Shown here piece by piece: positions 29,305 through 36,482 of a stretch of DNA of 64,000 bases. The translations under genes were made by a program, and so were the position numbers. The DNA is from Enterobacter hormaechei ATCC 49162 (GTDB taxonomy: Bacteria; Pseudomonadota; Gammaproteobacteria; Enterobacterales; Enterobacteriaceae): assembly GCF_001875655.1 (NCBI RefSeq), contig NZ_MKEQ01000001.1:1488001-1552000 (forward strand), read 5' to 3'. How positions within the stretch are numbered: the stretch's first letter is position 1; each line of letters starts with the position of its first letter. Below the pieces are notes generated by a model, which made no database searches, had not been told where the DNA came from, and was given only the letters and a program-made list of their open reading frames with translations.

Positions 29305-29378
29305 GCCGGGTGGCGCTGACGCTTACCCGGCCTACTTTCCCATGCTGTAGGTCGGGTAAGGCGTAGCCGCCACCCGAC
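29305..29378. repeat. REP pair (BIME) after lnt
   Basis: Two inverted REP units: GCCGGGTGGCGCTGACGCTT...CCTAC at 29305-29335, and GTAGGTCGGGTAAGGCGTAG...CCCGAC at 29347-29378. These are the classic enterobacterial palindromes in head-to-head arrangement at a gene end. Confidence 0.85.
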
Positions 29379-29632
29379 AATTTCCTCCCAAACTTCAATT
29401 CTGGCACGCCTGTTGCTTTGTTTATTCATATCAACGCTGTCTGGCTTAACGTGCAACTTTGTCGCACCAGCGTAGATCATCGGTAGCACCTAAACGGTGC
29501 AACGAGAGATTATTGCCTCTGAATGGTGCGGCGCGCTTCGCAAAAATAAACAATAACGCAGCAAAATCTTTACATTAAGCCAGACTAAATGTTAACAAGC
29601 TTGCATAACACGGCACTCGCATTTCGCGAGAT
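29379..29632 (+). promoter_or_regulatory. gltI upstream region
   Basis: About 250 bp between the REP pair and the gltI leader with no gene. It becomes AT-rich towards gltI, where the promoter is expected, but I could not fix hexamers. Confidence 0.4.
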
Positions 29633-29650
29633 ATAACAACATCACAATGG
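29633..29650 (+). promoter_or_regulatory. C/A-rich GcvB sRNA target in the gltI leader
   Basis: ATAACAACATCACAATGG lies about 40-60 bases before the gltI start. In Salmonella a C/A-rich element at this position in gltI pairs with the G/U-rich R1 region of GcvB, repressing the transporter in rich medium. Confidence 0.6.
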
Positions 29651-29691
29651 GTATCGAAGCGTCACTGGCGCTGATAAGAAAGGAGTTGGGT

Positions 29692-30597
29692 ATGCAATTA
29701 CGTAAACTGGCCACAGCAATGCTGGTTATGGGAATGTCTGCGGGCGTCGTCCACGCTGAAGACGCTCCGGCCGCAGGAAGCACTCTCGACAAGATTGCCA
29801 AAAACGGCGTGATCGTGGTCGGCCACCGTGAATCTTCTGTCCCGTTCTCTTACTACGACAACACGCAAAAAGTCGTGGGCTATTCACAGGATTACTCCAA
29901 CGCCATCGTTGAAGCTGTGAAGAAAAAGCTGAACAAACCTGACCTGCAAGTGAAGCTGATCCCCATCACTTCACAGAACCGTATTCCTCTGCTGCAAAAC
30001 GGCACATTTGATTTCGAATGTGGCTCGACCACCAACAACCTTGAGCGTCAGAAACAGGCTGCCTTCTCCGATACTATCTTCGTTGTCGGCACTCGACTGC
30101 TGACGAAGAAAGGCGGCGACATCAAAGATTTTGCTGACCTGAAAGGCAAAGCGGTTGTCGTGACCTCCGGTACCACTTCCGAAGTGCTGCTGCACAAGCT
30201 GAACGACGAGAAGAAAATGGACATGCGCATCATCAGCGCGAAAGACCATGGCGACTCCTTCCGTACCCTGGAAAGTGGCCGTGCCGTGGCGTTTATGATG
30301 GATGACGCCCTGCTGGCGGGCGAGCGCGCGAAAGCGAAGAAGCCAGATAACTGGGAAATCGTCGGTACCGCGCAGTCGAAAGAAGCCTACGGCTGTATGC
30401 TGCGTAAAGGTGACGAGGACTTCAAGAAACTGATCGATGACACCATCGCCCAGGCGCAAACCTCTGGCGAAGCGGCAAAATGGTTCGACAAGTGGTTCAA
30501 GAACCCCATTCCACCAAAAAACCTGAACATGAACTTTGAACTGTCTGACGACATGAAAGCGCTGTTCAAATCACCAAACGACAAAGCTCTTAACTAA
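29692..30597 (+). CDS. gltI: Glutamate/aspartate-binding periplasmic protein GltI
   Basis: Periplasmic receptor delivering L-glutamate and L-aspartate to GltJKL. Signal peptide MQLRKLATAMLVMGMSAGVVHA is cut before EDAPAAG. The solute-binding family 3 fold includes the motif GTFDFECGSTTNN. I start at ATG 29692 with AAGGAG upstream, giving 301 aa (E. coli 302). An ATG 15 codons earlier would place the signal internally and overlap the GcvB site. Confidence 0.95.
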   Translation: MQLRKLATAMLVMGMSAGVVHAEDAPAAGSTLDKIAKNGVIVVGHRESSVPFSYYDNTQKVVGYSQDYSNAIVEAVKKKLNKPDLQVKLIPITSQNRIPLLQNGTFDFECGSTTNNLERQKQAAFSDTIFVVGTRLLTKKGGDIKDFADLKGKAVVVTSGTTSEVLLHKLNDEKKMDMRIISAKDHGDSFRTLESGRAVAFMMDDALLAGERAKAKKPDNWEIVGTAQSKEAYGCMLRKGDEDFKKLIDDTIAQAQTSGEAAKWFDKWFKNPIPPKNLNMNFELSDDMKALFKSPNDKALN

Positions 30598-30740
30598 TTA
30601 GAACGACAGGGGCGGGATCTCCTGCCCTCTCGATTGTCGGGAAGCATGGACAGACTATACGTTGAGTGGTCGTTCCCCACTCAGCGCAAAAATTGAGCTT
30701 CTCACCAATCTTCGAGGGTAGCACTGCTACCCTTTTTTTT
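30598..30740 (+). ncRNA. sroC: SroC small RNA locus (gltI-gltJ intergenic)
   Basis: The 143 bases after the gltI stop, ending in a terminator, correspond to SroC. In E. coli and Salmonella SroC is cut by RNase E from the gltI 3' end and acts as a sponge for GcvB and MgrR. The sequence (GACAGGGGCGGGATCTCCTG, and TTGAGTGGTCGTTCCCCACT) agrees with my memory of the E. coli region. The exact 5' end depends on processing and may lie a few bases earlier. Confidence 0.72.
30715..30740 (+). terminator. SroC terminator (read through into gltJ)
   Basis: GGGTAGCA and TGCTACCC arms, followed by eight T, just before the gltJ ribosome site. Partial read-through would set the ratio of GltI to the membrane components. 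Confidence 0.88.
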
Positions 30741-30752
30741 CTGGAGTTTACT

Positions 30753-31492
30753 ATGTCAATTGACTGGAACTGGGGCATCTTTCTGCAACAAGCCCCGTTC
30801 GGCAACACCACCTATCTCGGCTGGCTGTGGAGCGGCTTTCAGGTTACCGTTGCGTTATCGATAACGGCGTGGATTATCGCGTTTCTTGTCGGTTCGCTGT
30901 TCGGTATTCTGCGTACCGTCCCTAACCGTTTTCTCTCTTCGATTGGCACGCTCTATGTGGAACTGTTCCGTAACGTTCCGCTGATCGTGCAGTTCTTTAC
31001 CTGGTATCTGGTGATCCCGGAGCTGCTGCCGGAAGATCTCGGCATGTGGTTCAAGGCCGAGCTGGATCCTAACGTACATTTTTTGTCTCGTCCATGCTGT
31101 GTCTGGGGCTGTTCACCGCTGCGCGCGTCTGCGAGCAGGTGCGTGCCGCCATACAGTCACTGCCGCGCGGGCAAAAGAATGCGGCACTGGCGATGGGCCT
31201 GACTCTTCCCCAGGCCTACCGTTACGTCCTGTTGCCTAACGCTTACCGCGTGATTGTGCCACCGATGACCTCCGAGATGATGAACCTGGTGAAAAACTCG
31301 GCCATCGCCTCAACCATCGGTCTGGTGGATATGGCAGCCCAGGCGGGCAAACTGCTGGATTATTCCGCTCACGCGTGGGAATCCTTCACGGCGATCACGC
31401 TCGCCTATGTTCTGATTAACGCTTTCATCATGCTGGTGATGAACCTGGTTGAACGCAAAGTACGCCTGCCGGGCAATCTGGGAGGCAAATAA
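30753..31492 (+). pseudogene. gltJ: Glutamate/aspartate ABC permease GltJ, frameshifted
   Basis: Inner-membrane permease of the glutamate importer, read here in two frames. Frame one (30753 to about 31085) matches GltJ from MSIDWNWG to LDPNVHF. After that the match continues one frame over, from SSMLCLGLF to the stop at 31492. The break is in a run of six T (31079-31084); seven would give a continuous 246-aa protein, the E. coli length. Both halves are well conserved, including the EAA loop (GQKNAALAMGLTLPQAYRY). The change is therefore recent, a sequencing error, or rescued by slippage: the run plus G forms a UUUUUUG heptamer in the right phase for -1 shifting. Without rescue the product is truncated with an aberrant tail. 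Confidence 0.85.
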
Positions 31493-32166
31493 TGTACGAG
31501 TTTGACTGGAGTTCCATTGTTCCGTCCTTGCCCTATCTGCTGGATGGACTGGCGATCACCTTAAAGATCACCGTTATCGCCATTATCGTCGGTATTGTCT
31601 GGGGTACCCTGCTGGCAGTGATGCGCCTGTCGAGCTTTAAGCCGCTCGCCTGGTTTGCCACGGCTTACGTTAACGTGTTCCGCTCCATCCCCCTGGTCAT
31701 GGTGCTGCTGTGGTTTTACCTGATTGTTCCCGGCTTTTTACAGAACGTACTGGGACTGTCGCCGAAAACCGATATCCGCCTGATCTCTGCCATGGTGGCG
31801 TTTTCCATGTTTGAAGCCGCCTACTACTCAGAGATTATCCGCGCAGGTATTCAGAGTATCTCTCGCGGGCAGTCCAGCGCTGCGCTGGCGCTCGGTATGA
31901 CGCACTGGCAGTCCATGAAGCTCATTATTCTGCCGCAGGCGTTTCGCGCCATGGTTCCGCTGTTGCTGACGCAGGGCATCGTCCTGTTCCAGGATACCTC
32001 CCTGGTCTACGTGCTGAGCCTGGCAGACTTCTTCCGTACCGCCTCCACCATTGGCGAACGTGACGGAACGCAGGTTGAGATGATCCTCTTCGCGGGCGGG
32101 GTCTATTTTGTGATTAGTTTAAGCGCATCGCTGTTGGTCAGCTGGCTGAAGAAAAGGACGGTATAA
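31492..32166 (+). CDS. gltK: Glutamate/aspartate ABC permease GltK
   Basis: Second inner-membrane permease of the GltIJKL importer, 224 aa as in E. coli. About five hydrophobic segments and the cytoplasmic EAA loop ([19 protein letters not shown]) that contacts the ATPase are visible. Its ATG overlaps the gltJ stop (TAATG) and its stop overlaps the gltL start in the same way. Translation therefore probably depends on ribosomes finishing gltJ, which the gltJ frameshift may disturb. Confidence 0.95.
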   Translation: MYEFDWSSIVPSLPYLLDGLAITLKITVIAIIVGIVWGTLLAVMRLSSFKPLAWFATAYVNVFRSIPLVMVLLWFYLIVPGFLQNVLGLSPKTDIRLISAMVAFSMFEAAYYSEIIRAGIQSISRGQSSAALALGMTHWQSMKLIILPQAFRAMVPLLLTQGIVLFQDTSLVYVLSLADFFRTASTIGERDGTQVEMILFAGGVYFVISLSASLLVSWLKKRTV

Positions 32167-32891
32167 TGATTTCCCTGAAAAATGTTTCTAAATGGTATGG
32201 GCACTTTCAGGTGCTGACCGACTGCTCAACAGAAGTGAAAAAAGGCGATGTGGTGGTGGTATGCGGCCCGTCCGGTTCCGGTAAATCAACGCTTATCAAA
32301 ACCGTTAATGGGCTGGAGCCTGTCCAGCAGGGCGAGATTGTCGTTAACGGCACCAAAGTGAATGACCGCAAAACTAACCTTGCTCAGCTTCGTTCCCACG
32401 TGGGAATGGTGTTCCAGCATTTTGAGCTGTTCCCTCACCTGTCCATCATTGAGAACCTGACGCTGGCGCAGGTCAAAGTGCTGAAACGCGATAAAAAAGC
32501 GGCGCGCGAAAAGGGACTGAAGTTACTGGAACGCGTCGGGCTGTCTGCGCATGCGGATAAGTTCCCGGCTCAGCTTTCCGGTGGCCAGCAGCAGCGCGTG
32601 GCGATCGCGCGTGCGCTGTGCATGGATCCGGTGGCGATGCTGTTCGATGAACCGACGTCCGCGCTCGATCCTGAGATGATCAACGAAGTGCTGGACGTTA
32701 TGGTGGAGCTGGCGCACGAAGGAATGACCATGATGGTGGTGACGCACGAAATGGGCTTCGCCCGTAAAGTGGCTAACCGCGTGATCTTCATGGATGAAGG
32801 GAAAATTGTTGAAGACTCACCGAAAGAAGAGTTCTTCGCCAACCCGAAATCCGAACGCGCTAAAGACTTCCTCGCCAAAATCCTGCATTAA
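32166..32891 (+). CDS. gltL: Glutamate/aspartate ABC ATPase GltL
   Basis: Cytoplasmic ATPase powering the importer. Walker [10 protein letters not shown] is near residue 36, Q-loop FQHFELFPH near 82, signature LSGGQQQR near 137, Walker [12 protein letters not shown] near 158, and switch His in VVTHEMGF near 193. 241 aa as in E. coli. Start overlaps the gltK stop. Confidence 0.96.
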   Translation: MISLKNVSKWYGHFQVLTDCSTEVKKGDVVVVCGPSGSGKSTLIKTVNGLEPVQQGEIVVNGTKVNDRKTNLAQLRSHVGMVFQHFELFPHLSIIENLTLAQVKVLKRDKKAAREKGLKLLERVGLSAHADKFPAQLSGGQQQRVAIARALCMDPVAMLFDEPTSALDPEMINEVLDVMVELAHEGMTMMVVTHEMGFARKVANRVIFMDEGKIVEDSPKEEFFANPKSERAKDFLAKILH

Positions 32892-32897
32892 TCTTTT

Positions 32898-32926
32898 CAG
32901 TGCGCAATCTACGGATTGCGCACTGC
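32898..32926 (+). terminator. Terminator-like hairpin after gltL
   Basis: AGTGCGCAATC and GATTGCGCACT arms around a short TACG loop. The T-rich stretch begins about 20 bases later, so termination may be incomplete or Rho-assisted. Confidence 0.6.
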
Positions 32927-33010
32927 TTCACGCTTTAGATCTCTTTTTCTATTCGGCGTCACATCACAGCGTTAACCTTGTCACAAATAATGCTAAGAAT
33001 GGAGAACGCT

Positions 33011-33946
33011 ATGGCACAGCCAATTATTCTCGACTGCGATCCGGGTCATGATGACGCGATCGCGCTCGTCCTCGCACTTGCCTCCCCTGAACTGGACGTA
33101 AAAGCTGTCACCTCCTCCGCCGGGAACCAGACGCCGGATAAAACCTTACGAAACGTGTTGCGCATGTTGACGCTGCTGAAACGCACCGATATTCCGGTCG
33201 CAGGCGGCGCCGTTAAGCCGCTGATGCGCGAACTGATCATTGCGGATAATGTTCACGGTGAAAGTGGGCTGGATGGCCCGGCGCTACCGGAGCCGGATTT
33301 CGCACCGCAAAACTGTACCGCCGTGGAGCTTATGGCGAAGGTGCTGCGTGAAAGCGCAGAGCCCGTGACGCTGGTGGCGACCGGCCCGCAGACCAACGTT
33401 GCGCTGCTGCTGAACAGTTATCCTGAACTGCACAGCAACATCGCCGGTATCGTCATCATGGGCGGCGCAATGGGCCTGGGGAACTGGACGCCAGCCGCGG
33501 AGTTCAACATCTTTGTTGACCCGGAAGCCGCGGAAATCGTCTTCCAGTCGGGCCTGCCGATTGTGATGGCGGGGCTGGACGTTACCCACCGCGCACAAAT
33601 TATGGCGCAGGACATCGAACGATTCCGTTCTGTCGGCAACCCGGTTGCAACGACCGTGGCAGAGCTGCTCGACTTCTTTATGGAGTATCACAAAGCCGAG
33701 AAATGGGGTTTCCACGGCGCGCCGCTGCATGACCCATGCACCATTGCCTGGCTGCTGAAGCCGGACATGTTTACCACGGTCGAACGTTGGGTTGGCGTGG
33801 AAACACAGGGGAAATATACCCAGGGGATGACGGTGGTGGACTATTACTCGCTGACGGGAAATAAGCCGAATACCACGGTGATGGTGGATATCGATCGGGA
33901 AGCATTTGTGGATTTGCTGGCGGAGAGGCTGGCTTATTATATTTAG
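33011..33946 (+). CDS. rihA: Pyrimidine-specific ribonucleoside hydrolase RihA
   Basis: Cleaves cytidine and uridine to base and ribose. The calcium-binding N-terminal DCDPGHDDA motif of the inosine-uridine hydrolase family is at residues 8-16, and VIMGGAMG and [11 protein letters not shown] are present. I start at ATG 33011 with GGAG six bases upstream, giving 311 aa as in E. coli; the 11-codon extension has no homology. In E. coli K-12 the next genes are the hscC/ybe cluster; here the accessory genes follow. Confidence 0.95.
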   Translation: MAQPIILDCDPGHDDAIALVLALASPELDVKAVTSSAGNQTPDKTLRNVLRMLTLLKRTDIPVAGGAVKPLMRELIIADNVHGESGLDGPALPEPDFAPQNCTAVELMAKVLRESAEPVTLVATGPQTNVALLLNSYPELHSNIAGIVIMGGAMGLGNWTPAAEFNIFVDPEAAEIVFQSGLPIVMAGLDVTHRAQIMAQDIERFRSVGNPVATTVAELLDFFMEYHKAEKWGFHGAPLHDPCTIAWLLKPDMFTTVERWVGVETQGKYTQGMTVVDYYSLTGNKPNTTVMVDIDREAFVDLLAERLAYYI

Positions 33947-34234
33947 GTCGGAAGGCAAAAAACAATTGGGCATTCCAGGCAGTCTGTCGCCTGATCCCCA
34001 CAACCTGGCTCTCTCCTGCAAAGAATCTCGTGAAATCATTGTTCAAAAAATAAAAACACTGTTATAGATATTACCCTCCATTTATTCATAATAACAATTA
34101 TTACTTGCGACCAATTCAATTCAAGAATAAACAGGAGGCATTTTTTTGCAATTTTTTTCAAAAATGAGATAAGCATCGCTTTGTTTTAATAATGACATGC
34201 TCGATGATCGAAAGAACATAGCAAAGGAGCCGTT
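33947..34234 (+). promoter_or_regulatory. AT-rich region before the type VI cassette
   Basis: 288 bp with no gene. Base composition drops sharply to AT-rich from about 34050. TTGCAA near 34147 and AT-rich hexamers around 34165-34190 could be a promoter, but spacing is poor. The left part (33947-34030) is of core-like composition, so the junction with the accessory segment probably lies between 34030 and 34080. Confidence 0.4.
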
Positions 34235-34936
34235 ATGTATTACAGCGAAGAGATCATTGAGCGCATTGGAACTGATAAAGAGCTAGCTGTTCGTTTAGAT
34301 AAAGCGTTAATGGGGGTTAAAGAGGGCGTTGTAGATTATGTCAATGGTCTTGGTGATGCCACAACACGGTTACTTTATTATACATCCTGTCTTACAGAAA
34401 ACTATCAGGATGTATGTAAAAAACTTGGGTCTGAGGATATAAGGTTTATTTGCGCTCTGTATGAACTTGTCAAGCACAGAGATATTATATTCAGGATGTT
34501 GAAAATATATATTGAAACCATCCTAAAAAATAAAAATGAGACCGAAAAGAAAACAATTCTTCAGAAACTGACACCATTTACAAAGAATTATTCCATTAAA
34601 TACATTTCAAAAAATGGTTTAATTTACGCTGTAGCATCGTATATATGCTACGGGAATAAGATGAATTTATCTGTACAAAATGCATTAATGACAAAAATAG
34701 GAAGCAGAGTCGGGTGGATTGTAGGGGGGTTGAATATTTATGGATTTGTACAACGTGCTGCTGAGAGTGCAGATAATCTGAAAAATTTCTGCCCTTTATT
34801 TTATAATGCCTTATACATGGAAGGTTTAGAAATGATGTATTTTTTAATAGAACCCATGATCATGAAGTCAGGCTATTTAAATATTAACACGGCAACTGAT
34901 GAAGAAATTGTCAGAGCACTAAAGAGAATGATGTGA
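34235..34936 (+). CDS. Unrecognised 233-aa protein, candidate type VI effector
   Basis: I do not recognise the family. The 233 aa have a mostly helical, charged N-terminal part (1-115). Hydrophobic stretches follow at about 128-140 (LIYAVASYICY), 155-172 (glycine-rich GSRVGWIVGGLNIYGF) and 186-210 (PLFYNALYMEGLEMMYFLIE). There is no signal peptide. It is very AT-rich beside core genes and starts after AAGGAG. A small two-helix membrane protein overlaps its end and an hcp follows. That order resembles Hcp-delivered pore-forming effectors such as Serratia Ssp6 with its membrane immunity protein Sip6, but this is analogy from layout and hydrophobicity, not sequence identity. Confidence 0.6.
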   Translation: MYYSEEIIERIGTDKELAVRLDKALMGVKEGVVDYVNGLGDATTRLLYYTSCLTENYQDVCKKLGSEDIRFICALYELVKHRDIIFRMLKIYIETILKNKNETEKKTILQKLTPFTKNYSIKYISKNGLIYAVASYICYGNKMNLSVQNALMTKIGSRVGWIVGGLNIYGFVQRAAESADNLKNFCPLFYNALYMEGLEMMYFLIEPMIMKSGYLNINTATDEEIVRALKRMM

Positions 34937-35169
34937 CCATGTTTAATTTAGTAAATAGCTTTTTAAGGAACTGTTTACGCCATTTTTTCAAAAGCATAAA
35001 AGATGATTGCATTAATAATATTATAGGTTTTGGAATGGTTTTCATTATTGCCATAATTTCAATTTCTGTTTCAGCTCTCATCGACAATAATAAAATAGCA
35101 TTCGGAATTATCGCTTTGATAGTAATACTTATACTGTTGCTAATGTTCTTTTATAAAGAAAAAAAATAA
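34933..35169 (+). CDS. Small two-helix membrane protein, candidate immunity protein
   Basis: 78 aa with a basic amphipathic N terminus and two membrane segments (about 30-50 and 54-73), ending in a positive tail (KEKK). The GTG at 34933 overlaps the stop of the preceding gene (GTGA); ATG 34939 is an alternative start. Tight coupling to a possible membrane-acting protein suggests an immunity role in the inner membrane. No family recognised. Confidence 0.55.
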   Translation: MTMFNLVNSFLRNCLRHFFKSIKDDCINNIIGFGMVFIIAIISISVSALIDNNKIAFGIIALIVILILLLMFFYKEKK

Positions 35170-35170
35170 A

Positions 35171-35650
35171 ATGTCTATACCGGCACATATTTGGCTCACC
35201 GATGACAACGGCTCACCTTTGATTGGTGAATATTCAATGCCAACACGATTGGGTTCGACTGAACTTAAATCGTTCAATCATTCCGTATGGATCCCGACAG
35301 ATCATAACACCGGCAAACTCACAGGAACTCGCCTTCATGTGCCGATCAGATTTGAAAAAGAAATAGACCGTCTCACCCCATACTTATTCAGGGCTGTGTG
35401 TCAAGGAAGAGTATTGAAAGAAGCTGTGATAAAAATGTATAAGATTAATGAAGCCGGAATCGAGGTGGAATATTTTAATATAATACTGGAAAATGTAAAG
35501 ATAACACAAATTTCTCCAGTTCTATTTCCAGTAGGTATTGCAAGTAAACATATGGAAGAAGTTGAGATTCGATATGAATCTATAGAATGGAAATATACTG
35601 ATGGAAATATAATGTTCAAAGATTCGTGGAATGAAAGAGTCATAGCATAA
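35171..35650 (+). CDS. hcp: Type VI secretion tube protein Hcp (orphan)
   Basis: 159 aa with hallmarks of the enterobacterial Hcp/TssD family: MSIPAHIWLTDDNGSPLIG at the start, SFNHSVWIPTDHNTGKLTG near 35-52, FEKEIDRLTPYLFRAV near 61-76, VEYFNIILENVKI near 99-111, and a terminal WKYTDGNIMFKDSWNER. Hcp hexamers form the inner tube of the type VI apparatus and chaperone small effectors in their lumen. No other tss gene is nearby, so this copy would rely on a T6SS encoded elsewhere. The mid-region is more diverged than typical Hcp, as seen for cassette-linked copies. It begins one base after the preceding stop. Confidence 0.85.
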   Translation: MSIPAHIWLTDDNGSPLIGEYSMPTRLGSTELKSFNHSVWIPTDHNTGKLTGTRLHVPIRFEKEIDRLTPYLFRAVCQGRVLKEAVIKMYKINEAGIEVEYFNIILENVKITQISPVLFPVGIASKHMEEVEIRYESIEWKYTDGNIMFKDSWNERVIA

Positions 35651-35695
35651 AAGAAAAGGACTCGCTGGCGTTCCTTTCTGTTTTACTTTTACCTT

Positions 35696-35780
35696 GTGCG
35701 GCCTGATGCCCTCATCCCAGCCCTCTCCCACGGGGAGAGGGAGCAAACACTAAAAACGGCAACGGGGTTGCCGTTTTGCT
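35696..35780 (+). repeat. Composite intergenic repeat, copy C
   Basis: CCTGATGCCCTCATCCC, the CCCTCTCC/GGAGAGGG palindrome, a spacer AGCAAACACTAAA, then the AACGGCAAC/GTTGCCGTT hairpin. It is the inverted counterpart of 3858-3936 and lies between hcp and the convergent ybeL. Confidence 0.78.
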
Positions 35781-35781
35781 T
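35752..35781. terminator. Terminator between hcp and ybeL
   Basis: AACGGCAAC and GTTGCCGTT arms around GGG, with T residues after the plus-strand arm and an A-run before it. It may serve both converging genes. Confidence 0.75.
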
Positions 35782-35785
35782 TTAT

Positions 35786-36268
35786 TCATGGCTCAAACGG
35801 CCGACGCTGGAACTGGTCGTGCCCACATTTCGGACACAGCGACAGCACCTCCGGCGTATAAACGGCCATATGGTGGTGGCACTTCTCACACACCAGGTTC
35901 CCCAACCCCACAACTTCGCCGCTGTGATAGACACCGTGGTGGTTTAAGTCCTGAAACACCTCGCGCCATTCCAGCTGCGTTTTATCGGTAATATCCGCCA
36001 GCTCCTGCCACAGACTCTCTTTAATGACCCGCATAAAAACGCTGTCGGCCATTTCGTCCTGACTCTCTTCATAGCTTCGCGCAAACTCTTCCAGGTCACG
36101 ACGCACAGCGCGCGTCACCTCTTCCACTTCGGTTCGCGTTAACTCACCCGTTTGCGTCACGCGTGCGCGTGCCTGTTCAACCAGCGCGTCGATATCACGC
36201 TCACCGTTACGCAGCCGTTCCGTCAGTGTCGCTACCAGTTCACGGTAAAATTGAGCAACCTTGTTCAT
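35786..36268 (-). CDS. ybeL: Zinc-ribbon protein YbeL (DUF1451)
   Basis: 160-aa cytoplasmic protein, E. coli length. The long helical N-terminal part (1-110) is followed by a zinc ribbon with two Cys-x2-Cys pairs (VCEKCHHH near 127 and LCPKCGHD near 146). Function unknown. I start at ATG 36268 (MNKVAQFYREL), seven bases after GGAGG; the ATG one codon earlier is too close to the ribosome site. Confidence 0.92.
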   Translation of the reverse strand: MNKVAQFYRELVATLTERLRNGERDIDALVEQARARVTQTGELTRTEVEEVTRAVRRDLEEFARSYEESQDEMADSVFMRVIKESLWQELADITDKTQLEWREVFQDLNHHGVYHSGEVVGLGNLVCEKCHHHMAVYTPEVLSLCPKCGHDQFQRRPFEP

Positions 36269-36387
36269 CATTTTGCCTCCCGGGTAAGTAACTGTCTCTA
36301 ATAATAGACCTTATTTTGACACCGCTTTGTCAGGTGAAGCACAGACCCGGTAAATTCCTGCAAAGTGCATTTGCGTGAAAGGCTGTT

Positions 36388-36417
36388 TTGACGCGGGCGT
36401 TTGGGCTATGCTATGCG
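36388..36417 (+). promoter_or_regulatory. Candidate leuS promoter
   Basis: TTGACG at 36388 and TATGCG at 36412, separated by 18 bases, about 65 bases before the leuS start. The -10 is weak. Confidence 0.42.
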
Positions 36418-36482
36418 GATCTGAATTACCACATCCATTGGCTACATTTGTAGCTGTATTGAACACAGGACCACTGGCTGCC

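Noticed and set aside
35696..35947. 83-codon frame starting in the repeat after hcp
   Set aside because: Its first residues are the translated repeat and the rest is antisense to ybeL.
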